Source: Streptomyces buecherae (GTDB lineage Bacteria; Actinomycetota; Actinomycetes; Streptomycetales; Streptomycetaceae). Taken from it: a DNA stretch of 64,000 bases. Shown one piece after another: positions 1 through 8,364 of the stretch (position 1 is the first letter of the stretch; every line of letters begins with the position of its first letter). Where the stretch lies: positions 1,220,001 to 1,284,000 of the forward strand of contig NZ_CP060404.1 in NCBI RefSeq assembly GCF_014295035.1, written 5' to 3'. Below the pieces are notes generated by a model. It saw only the letters and a program-made list of their open reading frames with translations, did no database searches and was not told the origin of the DNA. Both the position numbers and the translations under genes were made by a program.

Positions 1-1351
1 GCGGCTCGGCCGCGTAGGAGGGCCGGCCGGGGGCCACGGCCACCCCGGCGTGCAGGGCCGCCCGCACCACGGCGGCCTCGTCGGTGCCGGGCGGCAGGGA
101 CAGCCACAGGTGGAAGCCGCCGGGCGGGACGCGGGCGGGGGGCAGCCCGGGCAGCTCCGCGCCGAGCGCGGCGACCAGGGCCTCCCTGCGGCGGCGCAGC
201 TCGGCGGCGACCGCGCGCAGGTGGCGCGGCCAGGCGGGCGAGCCGACGAGTTCGAGCGTCGCCTCCTGGAGCGGCCAGGGCACGAAGAAGCTGTCGACGA
301 CCTGGATGGCGCGCAGCCGGTCGCGCACCGGGCCCCGGGCCGCCAGCGCGCCGACCCGCAGGCTGGGCGAGGTGGCCTTGGTGAGCGAACAGGCGTGCAC
401 GACGGTGCCGTCCGGGTCGTCGGCGGCCAGCGTGGGGGGCAGCGCCGGGGCGTCCTCGTGGGCCAGCCGACGGGCGAAGTCGTCCTCGATCACGAACGCC
501 CCGGCCGCTCGCGCGACCCGGATCACCTCGGCCCGCCGCTCCTCGCTGAGCACGGTGCCGGTCGGGTTCTGCATCAGGGGCTGGCAGGCGAAGACCCGCG
601 CGCCGCTGGCCCGGAACGCGTCGGCGAGCAGGTCGGTGCGTACCCCGTGGGCGTCGACCGGGACCGGCACCGGGCGAACCCCGGAGGCACGGGCGACGGC
701 CAGCAGGCCCGGGTAGGTGGGCGACTCGACCAGCACCGGCGCCCCGGGTGGCGCGAGCGCGCGCAGCGCGGTGGTCAGGGAACTCTGGCCGCCTGAGGTG
801 ATCAGCACGTCGGCCGCCGTGACGCCGCCGGTGGGCCCGCTGATCTCGCGGGCGAACCAGGCGCGCAGCTTGGGCAGCCCGTCGATCGGCGGGCGGTCCC
901 AGACGCCCGGGCGGCGCCCGGCCCGGCCGAGCGCCGCCGCCAGGGCGCGTTCCGGTTGCAGCGAGGAGTGCAGGTAGCCACCGCTGAGTTCGATCACGTC
1001 GGTGGGCGGGGCGGCCAGCGTGGCGAGGATGCCCGAGGCGTCCACCGAGCGGGGTACGGCGTCGGCCGCGGCCTCCGCGCTGAGCGCCACCTCCTGCCAG
1101 GAGGTGTCCCCGGCGCGCGGCTGGCCGGCGCCCCGGTCCGCCGGTCCGGCCCGGAACGCGCCGGCCCCCGGCCGCGTCACGACCAGCCCCTCCGCGGCCA
1201 GCAGGGCCAGCGCGCGCGAGACGGTCACCGGACTTACCCGGTGCTGCTCGATGAGGGCCCGACTGGACGGCAGCTTCTCACCGGGAGAGTAGCGATCCAG
1301 CTCCTCCCGCAGGACTTCGGCCAGTTCCACCACGCTGCTACGCTCAAACAT
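1..1351 (-). CDS. MocR-type transcriptional regulator (winged helix fused to aminotransferase fold), 3' end outside window
   Basis: About 450 residues are visible, reading MFERSSVVELAEVL at the N-terminus. Residues 1-75 form a GntR-type winged helix (PSSRALIEQHRVSPVTVSRA); the rest has the fold-type I aminotransferase shape, with the PLP-binding lysine in SLTKATSPSLRVG. MocR proteins use the aminotransferase half as an effector sensor and rarely as an enzyme. The ATG at 1351 shares the palindrome CATG with the start of the divergent exporter gene, so the two genes have no spacer. No Shine-Dalgarno sequence lies in front of it, but a -10-like TATCTT (minus strand, 1365-1360) sits 8 bases upstream, as for a leaderless mRNA. 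The regulated gene is probably the neighbouring exporter. The effector is unknown. Confidence 0.9.
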   Translation of the reverse strand, partial: MFERSSVVELAEVLREELDRYSPGEKLPSSRALIEQHRVSPVTVSRALALLAAEGLVVTRPGAGAFRAGPADRGAGQPRAGDTSWQEVALSAEAAADAVPRSVDASGILATLAAPPTDVIELSGGYLHSSLQPERALAAALGRAGRRPGVWDRPPIDGLPKLRAWFAREISGPTGGVTAADVLITSGGQSSLTTALRALAPPGAPVLVESPTYPGLLAVARASGVRPVPVPVDAHGVRTDLLADAFRASGARVFACQPLMQNPTGTVLSEERRAEVIRVARAAGAFVIEDDFARRLAHEDAPALPPTLAADDPDGTVVHACSLTKATSPSLRVGALAARGPVRDRLRAIQVVDSFFVPWPLQEATLELVGSPAWPRHLRAVAAELRRRREALVAALGAELPGLPPARVPPGGFHLWLSLPPGTDEAAVVRAALHAGVAVAPGRPSYAAEP

Positions 1352-1398
1352 GACAGGCAAAGATAGCGCTACCCACGTTGACGCGATAGCAGTACCCA
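1339..1398. promoter_or_regulatory. Overlapping divergent promoters with a direct-repeat operator candidate
   Basis: Two 14-bp direct repeats, GATAGCGCTACCCA (1362-1375) and GATAGCAGTACCCA (1385-1398), match at 12 of 14 positions and lie 23 bp apart. MocR regulators such as GabR and PdxR bind paired direct repeats, so this is a likely autoregulatory site. The first repeat overlaps the -10-like TATCTT of the regulator gene. On the plus strand TACGCT (1339-1344) lies 5 bases before the exporter ATG. Neither promoter has a convincing -35 box, which suits activator control. Confidence 0.55.
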
Positions 1399-2516
1399 TA
1401 GCGACGCCCGGCGTCACCGGCCCCTGCCACGACGGGCCGGACGCCGGGCGCACTGCCCCGGCCGACCCCGCTGACGCGCCCCTCGCCCCAGCCGTCACCC
1501 CGTACCCCGATCCGCACCTGGAAGCGGCCACCGAGCCGACCGGCACGGCGTCGGCGGACGCGACACCGGTGGATACGACGCCGGCGGATACGGCATCGGC
1601 GGATACGACGCCGGCGGGCGCCGAGCCGGCCCGGGCGACGGCCGGACCCGGGCCGACCGGGGCCCGGCTCGGGACGCTGCTCGCCGTCCTCGGCGTGGCC
1701 ACCTTCTCGCTGACCTTTCCCGCCACCGCCTGGGCGCTCAAGGGGCTCGGGCCCTGGTCCACGATGGCGATCAGGTCCGTACTGGCAGCGTTGGTCGCCG
1801 GCGGCTGCCTGCTCGCGGTGCGGGCCCCGTTCCCGGCCCGCCGCCACTGGCCGGGGCTCGCTGTCGTCGTGGGCGGCATCGTGATCGGCTTCCCGTTGTT
1901 CACCACCCTGGCCCTGGAGACCTCCTCCACCGCGCACGCCGCCGTGGTCGTGGGCCTGCTCCCGCTGACGACCGCCGCGTTCGGCGCCGTACGCACCGGG
2001 GCCAGGCCCTCGCGGGTGTTCTGGATCGCGGCGGTGGTCGGGGCCGCCGTGGTGATCACCTTCGCGCTCCAGCAGAGCGGCGGCGAGCCCACCAGCGCCG
2101 ACCTCTTCCTCTTCGCCGCTCTCCTGGTGTGCGCCGCCGGCTACACCGAGGGCGCCACGCTCACCCGCGAGCTGCCCGGCTGGCAGGTGATCGGCTGGGC
2201 CCTGGTGTGCTGCCTGCCGCTGACGCTGCCGGCCACCGCCATCGCCCTGGCCATGGAGCCGGTGAACCTGACCGCGCAGGTGGTGGCCGGGATGGTGTGG
2301 GTGTCGATGGGCTCCCAGTTCGTGGGCATGTACGTCTGGTACCGGGGCATGGCCGCCATCGGCGTGGCCAAGGCCAGCCAGCTCCAGCTCGCGCAGCCGC
2401 TGCTGACCCTGGTGTGGTCCGTACTCCTGTTGGGCGAGCACCTCACGCTGGCCGCCCCGCTGGCCGCGGTCGGCGTGCTGGTCTGCATCGGCGTCACCCA
2501 GCGGGCGCGGAGCTAG
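1350..2516 (+). CDS. EamA/RhaT-family (DMT superfamily) exporter
   Basis: The 388-residue product starts with about 100 hydrophilic Pro/Ala/Asp/Thr residues, including an imperfect PADT/SADT repeat, followed by about ten hydrophobic segments from RLGTLLAVLGVATFS onward. This is the drug/metabolite transporter layout, normally near 300 residues. The family exports small metabolites or amino acids; the substrate here is unknown. The start is uncertain. ATG 1350 would be leaderless and overlaps the divergent regulator start. The next in-frame candidate is GTG 1569, giving 315 residues and a more typical length. Third-position G/C is already high from about 1401, which argues that much of the leader is translated. 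Control by the divergent MocR protein is likely. Confidence 0.85.
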   Translation: MTGKDSATHVDAIAVPIATPGVTGPCHDGPDAGRTAPADPADAPLAPAVTPYPDPHLEAATEPTGTASADATPVDTTPADTASADTTPAGAEPARATAGPGPTGARLGTLLAVLGVATFSLTFPATAWALKGLGPWSTMAIRSVLAALVAGGCLLAVRAPFPARRHWPGLAVVVGGIVIGFPLFTTLALETSSTAHAAVVVGLLPLTTAAFGAVRTGARPSRVFWIAAVVGAAVVITFALQQSGGEPTSADLFLFAALLVCAAGYTEGATLTRELPGWQVIGWALVCCLPLTLPATAIALAMEPVNLTAQVVAGMVWVSMGSQFVGMYVWYRGMAAIGVAKASQLQLAQPLLTLVWSVLLLGEHLTLAAPLAAVGVLVCIGVTQRARS

Positions 2517-2524
2517 CGGCCCGG

Positions 2525-2550
2525 CGCGCCCCGGGCCTCCCCCGGGCGCG
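2525..2550 (+). terminator. Possible terminator of the EamA gene
   Basis: GC-rich inverted repeat CGCGCCCCGGG / CCCGGGCGCG with one bulged base, 9 bases after the exporter stop codon. No T-tract, as usual in Streptomyces. Confidence 0.45.
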
Positions 2551-2641
2551 GCGGGCGACACGCCCTTCGGCGCGCACGGTCATACACTGACGAACACGGA
2601 CATCCGTCCCTCCGGAGTTCCCGGACAGGAGGCCAGCGCAG

Positions 2642-2839
2642 ATGCAAGCGAGCGTAGGTGACCGGTTGTTGGTCCACGGCAGGATCGTGGGACAGCACGA
2701 CCGCGTCGCGGAAGTCGTCGAAGTTCTCGGCCCGAACGGCACGCCGCCCTTCCGCGTGCGGTTCGAGGACGGCCACGAGACCCTGATGTCGCCGGGCCCG
2801 GACACCGTCGTCCGGCACGAGGGCGACCCGCACGCCTGA
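2642..2839 (+). CDS. DUF1918 domain-containing small protein
   Basis: The 65-residue product MQASVGDRLLVHGRIVG has the single compact beta-barrel-like DUF1918 domain common in actinobacteria, including the conserved FEDGHETLMSPGPDTVV stretch. Function is unknown. The ATG has a good ribosome site (AGGAGG, 10 bases upstream). It stands alone between the exporter gene and a convergent hydrolase gene. A TACACT hexamer at 2583-2588 could be its -10 element. Confidence 0.85.
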   Translation: MQASVGDRLLVHGRIVGQHDRVAEVVEVLGPNGTPPFRVRFEDGHETLMSPGPDTVVRHEGDPHA

Positions 2840-2858
2840 CCCGGCCCGCCGGCGCGCC

Positions 2859-2887
2859 CCGGGCCCGCGCGCGGTGTGCGCGCCCGG
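2859..2887. terminator. Possible shared terminator between convergent genes
   Basis: Imperfect GC-rich inverted repeat (CCGGGCCCGCGCGC / GTGCGCGCCCGG) between the stops of the DUF1918 gene and the convergent glycosylhydrolase gene. Confidence 0.4.
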
Positions 2888-2929
2888 ACCCGGCGCGGCC
2901 GGCGGCGGCCGTCTCGCTCGGTGCCCGGC

Positions 2930-4240
2930 TCAGTGCGGGGGCCGCACCCGGCTCCGGTAGTGGTCGGCGACCACGCGGGCCATGGCGCCGGACGGGTCGC
3001 CCGCCACCTCCTTGGCGGAGAAGAAGGCGTGCCCCGCCACCTGCGGGTGCCGGCGCGCGAGGGTGAGGTGCCGGGAGAGTTCGGCCACGTCCTGCCAGGG
3101 CGCGGGCTGGGCCGGGTCGCCCGCCTTGTACAGGGCCTCGCCCACGTACAGCCGTACCCCCGTCCCGCGCACCGTGCGCGCCCACCACGGCACCAGCGTC
3201 GCGTAGTCGGCCGCGGCGAAGCCGATGTGCCAGTAGACCTGCGGGACGATGTAGTCGAGCCAGCCCTCCACGACCCAGCGCCGGGTGTCGGCGTACAGGT
3301 CGTCGTAGGTCTGCACGCCGGCCCGGGTGTCCGAGCCCAGCGGGTCGGTGGCCTGGTTGCGCCAGACGGCGAACGGGCTGACCCCGAAGCGCACCCGGCG
3401 GCGCAGGCCGCGCACCCGCTCGGACGTCTCGCGCACCAGCAGGTCGATGTTGTTCCGACGCCACGCGGCCCGGTCCGGGAAGCCGGCCCCGTGCTTCGCG
3501 TACGCCGCGTCGTCGTCGAAGACCTGGCCGGCCACCGGGTACGGGTAGAAGTAGTCGTCCCAGTGCACCCCGTCCACGTCGTAACGGGCCACCGCGTCGA
3601 ACATGGCGTCCTGCACGAAGCGCCGCACCTCGGGCAGGCCCGGGTTGTAGTACAGCTTCCCGCCGTACGGAACCACCCACTCCGGGTGCACCCGCGCCGG
3701 GTGCGTGGCGACCAGCCGGCCCGGGTCCGTGTGGTTGGCGACGCGGTACGGGTTGAACCAGGCGTGCAGTTCGAGGTCGCGCCGGTGCGCCTCGCGCACC
3801 GCGAACCCCAGCGGGTCCCAGCCCGGGTCCCGCCCCTGGGTGCCGGTCAGGTACTCGCTCCACGGCTCGTGCGGCGAGGGCCACAGCGCGTCGGCGGTGG
3901 GCCTGACCTGAAAGATCACCGCGTTCAGCCGCCGCTCCACGGCGGCGTCGAGCAGGTCGGTCAGCTCGGCCCGCTGCTGCCGCACCGGCAGCCCGGGCTT
4001 GGACGGCCAGTCCCGGTTGACCACCGTGGCCAGCCACGTCGCGCGCAGCTCCCGGCGCCGGCCATCGCCGCGCGCAGCGGGCTCGGCGGGGGCCGCCCCC
4101 GGCTCCCGGGCCCCGGTCACACCGCCGTCGCCCGCGCCGCGGCGGGCGGCCAGCGCGGGCCCGCCGGTCAGCAGCCCGGACACCGCACCCGTGGCCCCGA
4201 CGGCGAAGCCACGGCGGCCCATCTTCCCCAAGCGCCCCAT
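2930..4240 (-). CDS. Tat-exported GHL10 (DUF187) glycosyl hydrolase-like protein
   Basis: The N-terminus MGRLGKMGRRGFAVGATGA followed by a hydrophobic stretch and an Ala-rich cleavage region is a typical Tat signal (twin Arg in RRGF), so the enzyme is predicted to be secreted folded. The remaining about 390 residues match glycosylhydrolase-like family 10 (YngK type): RATWLATVVNRDWPS, FQVRPTADALW, HAWFNPYR, VDGVHWDDYFYPYP and IVPQVYWHIGF. The DGVHWDDYF motif carries acidic residues suited to catalysis. The family acts on cell-wall or extracellular glycans, exact substrate unknown. ATG 4240 is preferred over GTG 4270 because AGGGA lies 7 bases before it and the Tat motif is then well placed. 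Confidence 0.88.
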   Translation of the reverse strand: MGRLGKMGRRGFAVGATGAVSGLLTGGPALAARRGAGDGGVTGAREPGAAPAEPAARGDGRRRELRATWLATVVNRDWPSKPGLPVRQQRAELTDLLDAAVERRLNAVIFQVRPTADALWPSPHEPWSEYLTGTQGRDPGWDPLGFAVREAHRRDLELHAWFNPYRVANHTDPGRLVATHPARVHPEWVVPYGGKLYYNPGLPEVRRFVQDAMFDAVARYDVDGVHWDDYFYPYPVAGQVFDDDAAYAKHGAGFPDRAAWRRNNIDLLVRETSERVRGLRRRVRFGVSPFAVWRNQATDPLGSDTRAGVQTYDDLYADTRRWVVEGWLDYIVPQVYWHIGFAAADYATLVPWWARTVRGTGVRLYVGEALYKAGDPAQPAPWQDVAELSRHLTLARRHPQVAGHAFFSAKEVAGDPSGAMARVVADHYRSRVRPPH

Positions 4241-4422
4241 CTGCCATCCCTTCACTGTCGCGTGCGTCACATCACTCTGTGGTCAGCATGCCCGCCCCGA
4301 CCCCCCGTGTGCAGGTGGGCGCGGAGTAACGTCAGGGCCTAGGCGGTCAGCGAAGCCCTCCGTGCCACAAGCCAGGGGCGGATGTCCGCCGCCGGCCGAA
4401 GAAGATCAGCGAAAGGCACGAT

Positions 4423-5283
4423 GTGACCGACATCGAACGCGTCGGAGTGGTGGGCTGCGGCCAGATGGGCGCGGGCATCGCGGAGGTGTGTGCTCGTTCC
4501 GGCCTGGAGGTCATGGTCGCCGAGACCACGGGCGAGGCCCTGGAGTTGGGCCGTACGCGGCTGACCAACTCGCTGAGCAAGGCCGCCGAACGCGGCAAGC
4601 TCACGCCCGACGAGCGGGACGCGGCACTCGCCCGGCTCAGCTTCACCACCGACCTCGGGGAGTTCGCCGACCGCGACCTCGTCATCGAGGCCGTCGTGGA
4701 GAACGAGCAGGTCAAGACGGAGATTTTCCGGGTACTCGACCAGGTCGTCACCCGCCCGGACGCCATCCTCGCCTCCAACACCTCCTCCATCCCCCTGGTC
4801 AAGCTGGCCGTCGCCACCTCGCGCCCCGACCAGGTCATCGGCATCCACTTCTTCAACCCGGCCCCGGTGCAGCGACTGGTGGAGGTCATCCCCGCGCTGA
4901 CCACCGGCGAGGAGACGATCAAGCGCGCCGAGGCCGTCGTGCAGGGCGTCCTGGGCAAGCACGCCATCCGGGCCCAGGACCGCTCGGGCTTCGTGGTGAA
5001 CGCGCTGCTCATCCCGTACCTGCTGTCCGCGATCCGGATGTTCGAGTCGGGCATCGCCAGCCGCGAGGACATCGACGACGGCATGGAGATGGGCTGCGCC
5101 CACCCGATGGGCCCGCTCAAGCTCAGCGACCTGATCGGGCTGGACACCGTCGCCTCGGTGGCCGACTCGATGTACGAGGAGTACAAGGAGGCGCTGTACG
5201 CCGCTCCCCCGCTGCTCCAGCGCATGGTCGACGCGGGCCGGCTCGGCCGCAAGACCGGCTCGGGCTTCTACACCTACTCCTGA
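4423..5283 (+). CDS. hbd: 3-hydroxybutyryl-CoA dehydrogenase
   Basis: Complete 286-residue enzyme that oxidises (S)-3-hydroxybutyryl-CoA to acetoacetyl-CoA, or the reverse, with NAD(P). The Rossmann motif VGVVGCGQMGAGIAEV is at residues 6-21. The catalytic region reads SNTSSIPLV and HFFNPAPVQRLVEV (His/Glu pair), and the C-terminal domain ends LGRKTGSGFYTYS. The length is usual for single-domain members (PaaH/FadB2/HbdA). The start is GTG 4423, with AAAGG upstream. It is not in an operon: a long spacer lies upstream and a strong terminator downstream. In Streptomyces such enzymes serve butyrate or fatty-acid metabolism and can feed the ethylmalonyl-CoA pathway. Confidence 0.93.
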   Translation: MTDIERVGVVGCGQMGAGIAEVCARSGLEVMVAETTGEALELGRTRLTNSLSKAAERGKLTPDERDAALARLSFTTDLGEFADRDLVIEAVVENEQVKTEIFRVLDQVVTRPDAILASNTSSIPLVKLAVATSRPDQVIGIHFFNPAPVQRLVEVIPALTTGEETIKRAEAVVQGVLGKHAIRAQDRSGFVVNALLIPYLLSAIRMFESGIASREDIDDGMEMGCAHPMGPLKLSDLIGLDTVASVADSMYEEYKEALYAAPPLLQRMVDAGRLGRKTGSGFYTYS

Positions 5284-5340
5284 CCCGCGCCGATCCGCCC
5301 GCCGACCGCGACGGGCGAATCGGCCGGGCACGCCACGTGC

Positions 5341-5372
5341 CGAGGGGCCGCCCCACCCGGGGCGGCCCCTCG
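5341..5372. terminator. Bidirectional terminator between hbd and the LAL regulator gene
   Basis: Perfect 14-bp stem CGAGGGGCCGCCCC with a 4-base loop (ACCC), between convergent stop codons. Confidence 0.82.
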
Positions 5373-5441
5373 CCGCGTCTCGTGGCCGCGCCCGGAGTCC
5401 CTGGGGAGTCTCGGTGGCGCGGCGGCCGTGGGCGCTCGGCG

Positions 5442-8204
5442 TCAGGCGATCTCGGCCATGCTGAGCTGGAGGTTCATGGGCAGCTCCTGGCGGCGGGTGA
5501 TGTTGAGCTTGCGGTAGACGCGGGTCAGGTGCTGCTCGACCGTGCTCACGGTGACGTAGAGCTTCAGCGCGATCTCCCGGTTGGTGTAGCCGTAGGCGGC
5601 GAGCACCGCCACCCGCTTCTCGGAGTCGCTGAGCTTGGCGTCCACGTCCGGGTCCGCCGACCACAGCGGGTCCTCCTGGGCGGGTGCCGACCGAGCGTGG
5701 TGGCCCGGGACCGGGCGCTCGCGCACGGACTCGATGCCGCACTCCTTGGCCAGGTGCCAGGCGCGGCGGGTGACCATGCTGGCCCGCGCGGGCTCGCCCA
5801 CGGCCTGGAACGCCTGCCCCAGGTCGGACAGTGCCCGGGAGAGCTCGAACCGGTCGCCGTACTTGCGGAGTTCGTCCACGGACTCGGCCAACAGCCGGGG
5901 CCGCTGGCCCACCTCGACGAGCGCCGCCCGCACCCGCAGGGCGACGCCCCGCACCCGGGCGTTGCGCGCGTCGCCCATCGCGAGCTGTTCGGCGACCAAC
6001 TGCTCCGCCTGCTGCCGGTCGCCGAGCTGGATCAGCGCCTCGGCCGCGTCGGTCCGCCAGGGCACCACGACCGCCCGGTCCAGGCCCCACCGCCGGGCGA
6101 GCCGGCCGACCTCGAGGAAGTCGCTGAGCGCGGCGTGGAAGCAGTTGGTGGCCAGGTGGTAGAAGCCCCGGGAGCGCAGGTAGCCCAGCGCGTACACGGT
6201 ACGGAACAGGCCGTCGGGCACCGGGTGGTTGAGCTGTCGGGCGGCGGCGCCGTGCCGGCCCTGGGCGGTGGCCGTGTAGATGAGGACGCTGCGGGGCGCG
6301 CAGGCGAAGACGCTGCCGTTCTTCTCCGGCAGGCAGTCCAGCGCCATCGTGGCGTACTCCTCGGCGACCCGCAGATTGCCCTGCCTGATCATGATGACGG
6401 CCTGTGCCTGGGCGAAGGCGGCCTTCCAGCCGGGGGCGCCCCGGCGGTCGGCCTCCTCGACGAAGGACTGGCACCAGGGCAGCGCCCGGTCCGGCCGGTC
6501 GCCGTGGATCAGGGTGCGCAGGGCCTGTCCGATGGGCTCGATGGTGGTGTCGGTCAACACGGCGGTCTGCAGGAACCGCTCGGCCGCGGCTGCCGCCGGC
6601 TCGCCCTCGGCCGCGGTGGGCACGGCCCACATACCGGCCGCGGGGCGGCTGGCCGCGCTGTCGGTAAGGGTGACCGTCGCCGCGCCGTCGGCGTCCTTGG
6701 AGACCGCGACCATGGCCCGCGAGCCGGCCGGCGCCGGGTGGCCGAACTGCGCGCCCAGCAGGTTTCCGCGCACCACCTCCGCCGCCTGCGGACTCCCGTC
6801 GCCACGCGCCCGCGCCAGCCGCTCCAGCACCTCGGCAGCCGCGTCCACCCGGCCCTGGGTGACCAGGAGTCGGGCCAGCGCGGGCATGTGGGACTCGACC
6901 AGCCGCCCGGCGCGCAGCGCCGCCAGCGGCTCGGCGGTGTGCTCCTCGGCGGCGCACGGGTCGACCCGCCAGGTGACCGCCGCGAGCCTGATCTTGATGG
7001 CGCTGGTGCGCTGGTCGTCGTCGCACGCCTGGTGGGCGAGGGTCAGACAGGCCACGGCCTGCGCCACGTCGTCGTCGGCCAGAGCCTGCTCGGCCGCGTC
7101 CCGCAGGGCCGCGACCCCCCAGCGCTCGTCGGCCTCCCCGGCCGCCAGCAGGTGGCCGGCCACGGCGGGGCTGGGGGCGCCGATGCTGTGCAGCAGCCGC
7201 GCCGCGTCCCGGTGCAGCGCGGCGCGCGCCTCCGGCTCCATGGCGTGCACGATGGCGGCCGGCACGCACGGGTGCCTGAACCCGCAACCGTCGGCGATGC
7301 CCGCGGCGTTGAGCGCGTGCACGGTCTGCGACGCCGCCGCCGCGCTGATGCCGAGCAGCCGCCGGACGCACTCCACCGAACCCACGTCGCGCAACACGGC
7401 CAGCGCCTCGGCCAGCCGCACGGTCTCCCGCCCGCCCCGGTGCAGGCAGGTCAGGACGGCCTGGGTGAACGGGCCGCCGGCCTCGGGGCTGGGCAGTGCG
7501 GCACGGCGCTCGGCGGGGGCGGCCCGGTGCTCCTCGACGAGCGCGCGCAGCAGCAGCGGGTTGCCGCCGCTGATCGCGTAGAGGGCGTCACCGAAGTCCT
7601 CGTCCTGCGGCAACCCCTGGTAGGTGGCGGCGAGTTCGGCCACGCCGGAGCGGTCGAGCCGCTCCAGCCGGACGCGCTCGAAGTGCGGCAGGCGCAGCAA
7701 CTCGGTGCTGAAGACGGGGTCGCTGGCGTGCTCGTGGAGGGATTCGGCGAGGACGAGGAGAATCCGCGCGGAGCGGGTGCGCCGCGCGGCGTACAGGAGG
7801 TACTGGAGGGTGGGGTCGTCGACGTGCTGGAGGTCGTCCACGCAGACGACGACGGGGGTGGTGGCGCTGAGTCGGTGCAGCGCGGCGCAGAACTCCTGCA
7901 TGGCCTCGACCCGGACCAGGGTGGCCGGCTCGGCGGGGGCCATCTGCGGCAGGGTGTCGGCGGGCGCGCTGGCGATGAGTTGGCGCAGGGCGCCGAGGGG
8001 GACCGAGCGCTCCCGGGGTGAGCCGACGGCGCGCAGCAGCGTGGCGCCCAGCCCCTCGGCCCGCTCGGCGATGCTCTCGATGAACTCGCTCTTGCCGCAG
8101 CCCGCCGGCCCTTCGACGAACACGATTCTGGAGTTTCCGGACAGGCATCCAGCGATCGCGCTATCCAGCGTGTTGAGTTCCATACTCCGATCGATCAAAG
8201 CCAT
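5442..8204 (-). CDS. Large ATP-binding LuxR-family regulator (LAL type)
   Basis: About 920 residues. The Walker A motif EGPAGCGKS is at residues 31-39 and the Walker B-like VVVCVDDLQHVDD near residue 115, giving an AAA/STAND ATPase of about 300 residues. A long helical TPR-like middle follows. The last 65 residues form a LuxR helix-turn-helix (SEKRVAVLAAYGYTNREIALKL, then VSTVEQHLTRVYRKLNI). LAL proteins are ATP-dependent activators, often pathway-specific in antibiotic clusters. ATG 8204 is chosen because GGGG lies 5 bases upstream and the product then starts just before the ATPase; ATG 8231 and GTG 8279 are alternatives without a ribosome site. No TTA codon was seen where I checked. No biosynthetic enzymes lie alongside, so its target is unclear. 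Confidence 0.88.
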   Translation of the reverse strand: MALIDRSMELNTLDSAIAGCLSGNSRIVFVEGPAGCGKSEFIESIAERAEGLGATLLRAVGSPRERSVPLGALRQLIASAPADTLPQMAPAEPATLVRVEAMQEFCAALHRLSATTPVVVCVDDLQHVDDPTLQYLLYAARRTRSARILLVLAESLHEHASDPVFSTELLRLPHFERVRLERLDRSGVAELAATYQGLPQDEDFGDALYAISGGNPLLLRALVEEHRAAPAERRAALPSPEAGGPFTQAVLTCLHRGGRETVRLAEALAVLRDVGSVECVRRLLGISAAAASQTVHALNAAGIADGCGFRHPCVPAAIVHAMEPEARAALHRDAARLLHSIGAPSPAVAGHLLAAGEADERWGVAALRDAAEQALADDDVAQAVACLTLAHQACDDDQRTSAIKIRLAAVTWRVDPCAAEEHTAEPLAALRAGRLVESHMPALARLLVTQGRVDAAAEVLERLARARGDGSPQAAEVVRGNLLGAQFGHPAPAGSRAMVAVSKDADGAATVTLTDSAASRPAAGMWAVPTAAEGEPAAAAAERFLQTAVLTDTTIEPIGQALRTLIHGDRPDRALPWCQSFVEEADRRGAPGWKAAFAQAQAVIMIRQGNLRVAEEYATMALDCLPEKNGSVFACAPRSVLIYTATAQGRHGAAARQLNHPVPDGLFRTVYALGYLRSRGFYHLATNCFHAALSDFLEVGRLARRWGLDRAVVVPWRTDAAEALIQLGDRQQAEQLVAEQLAMGDARNARVRGVALRVRAALVEVGQRPRLLAESVDELRKYGDRFELSRALSDLGQAFQAVGEPARASMVTRRAWHLAKECGIESVRERPVPGHHARSAPAQEDPLWSADPDVDAKLSDSEKRVAVLAAYGYTNREIALKLYVTVSTVEQHLTRVYRKLNITRRQELPMNLQLSMAEIA

Positions 8205-8347
8205 GGTTACCCCAAGTCCCCGTGAATTCATAGCTTTTGACGCGCCTGCTACCAGGTCTGCCGGGAGGTGCGCCCGCACGCCGCGTGGGAATCGTTCCCG
8301 CGAACGGGTTCAGTCTACGGAGCGGGCGGGCGCCCCCCGGTGTCCAT

Positions 8348-8364
8348 AAGTTGCAAGGCAACAA
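8348..8364. promoter_or_regulatory. Operator-like motif upstream of the LAL gene, copy 1
   Basis: AAGTTGCAAGGCAACAA contains the 13-bp palindrome GTTGC-AAG-GCAAC. It lies 144 bases upstream of the LAL start and recurs with 16 of 17 bases identical at 11247-11263, in front of the next regulator gene. A common regulator of both is inferred. Confidence 0.55.

Noticed and set aside
3999-8021. A 1340-codon open frame on the plus strand
   Set aside because: It lies antisense to the hydrolase and LAL genes and overlaps hbd in another frame. The product is an Arg/Gly/Ala/Gln low-complexity shadow typical of high-G+C DNA; the genes read in the other frames have clear domains.
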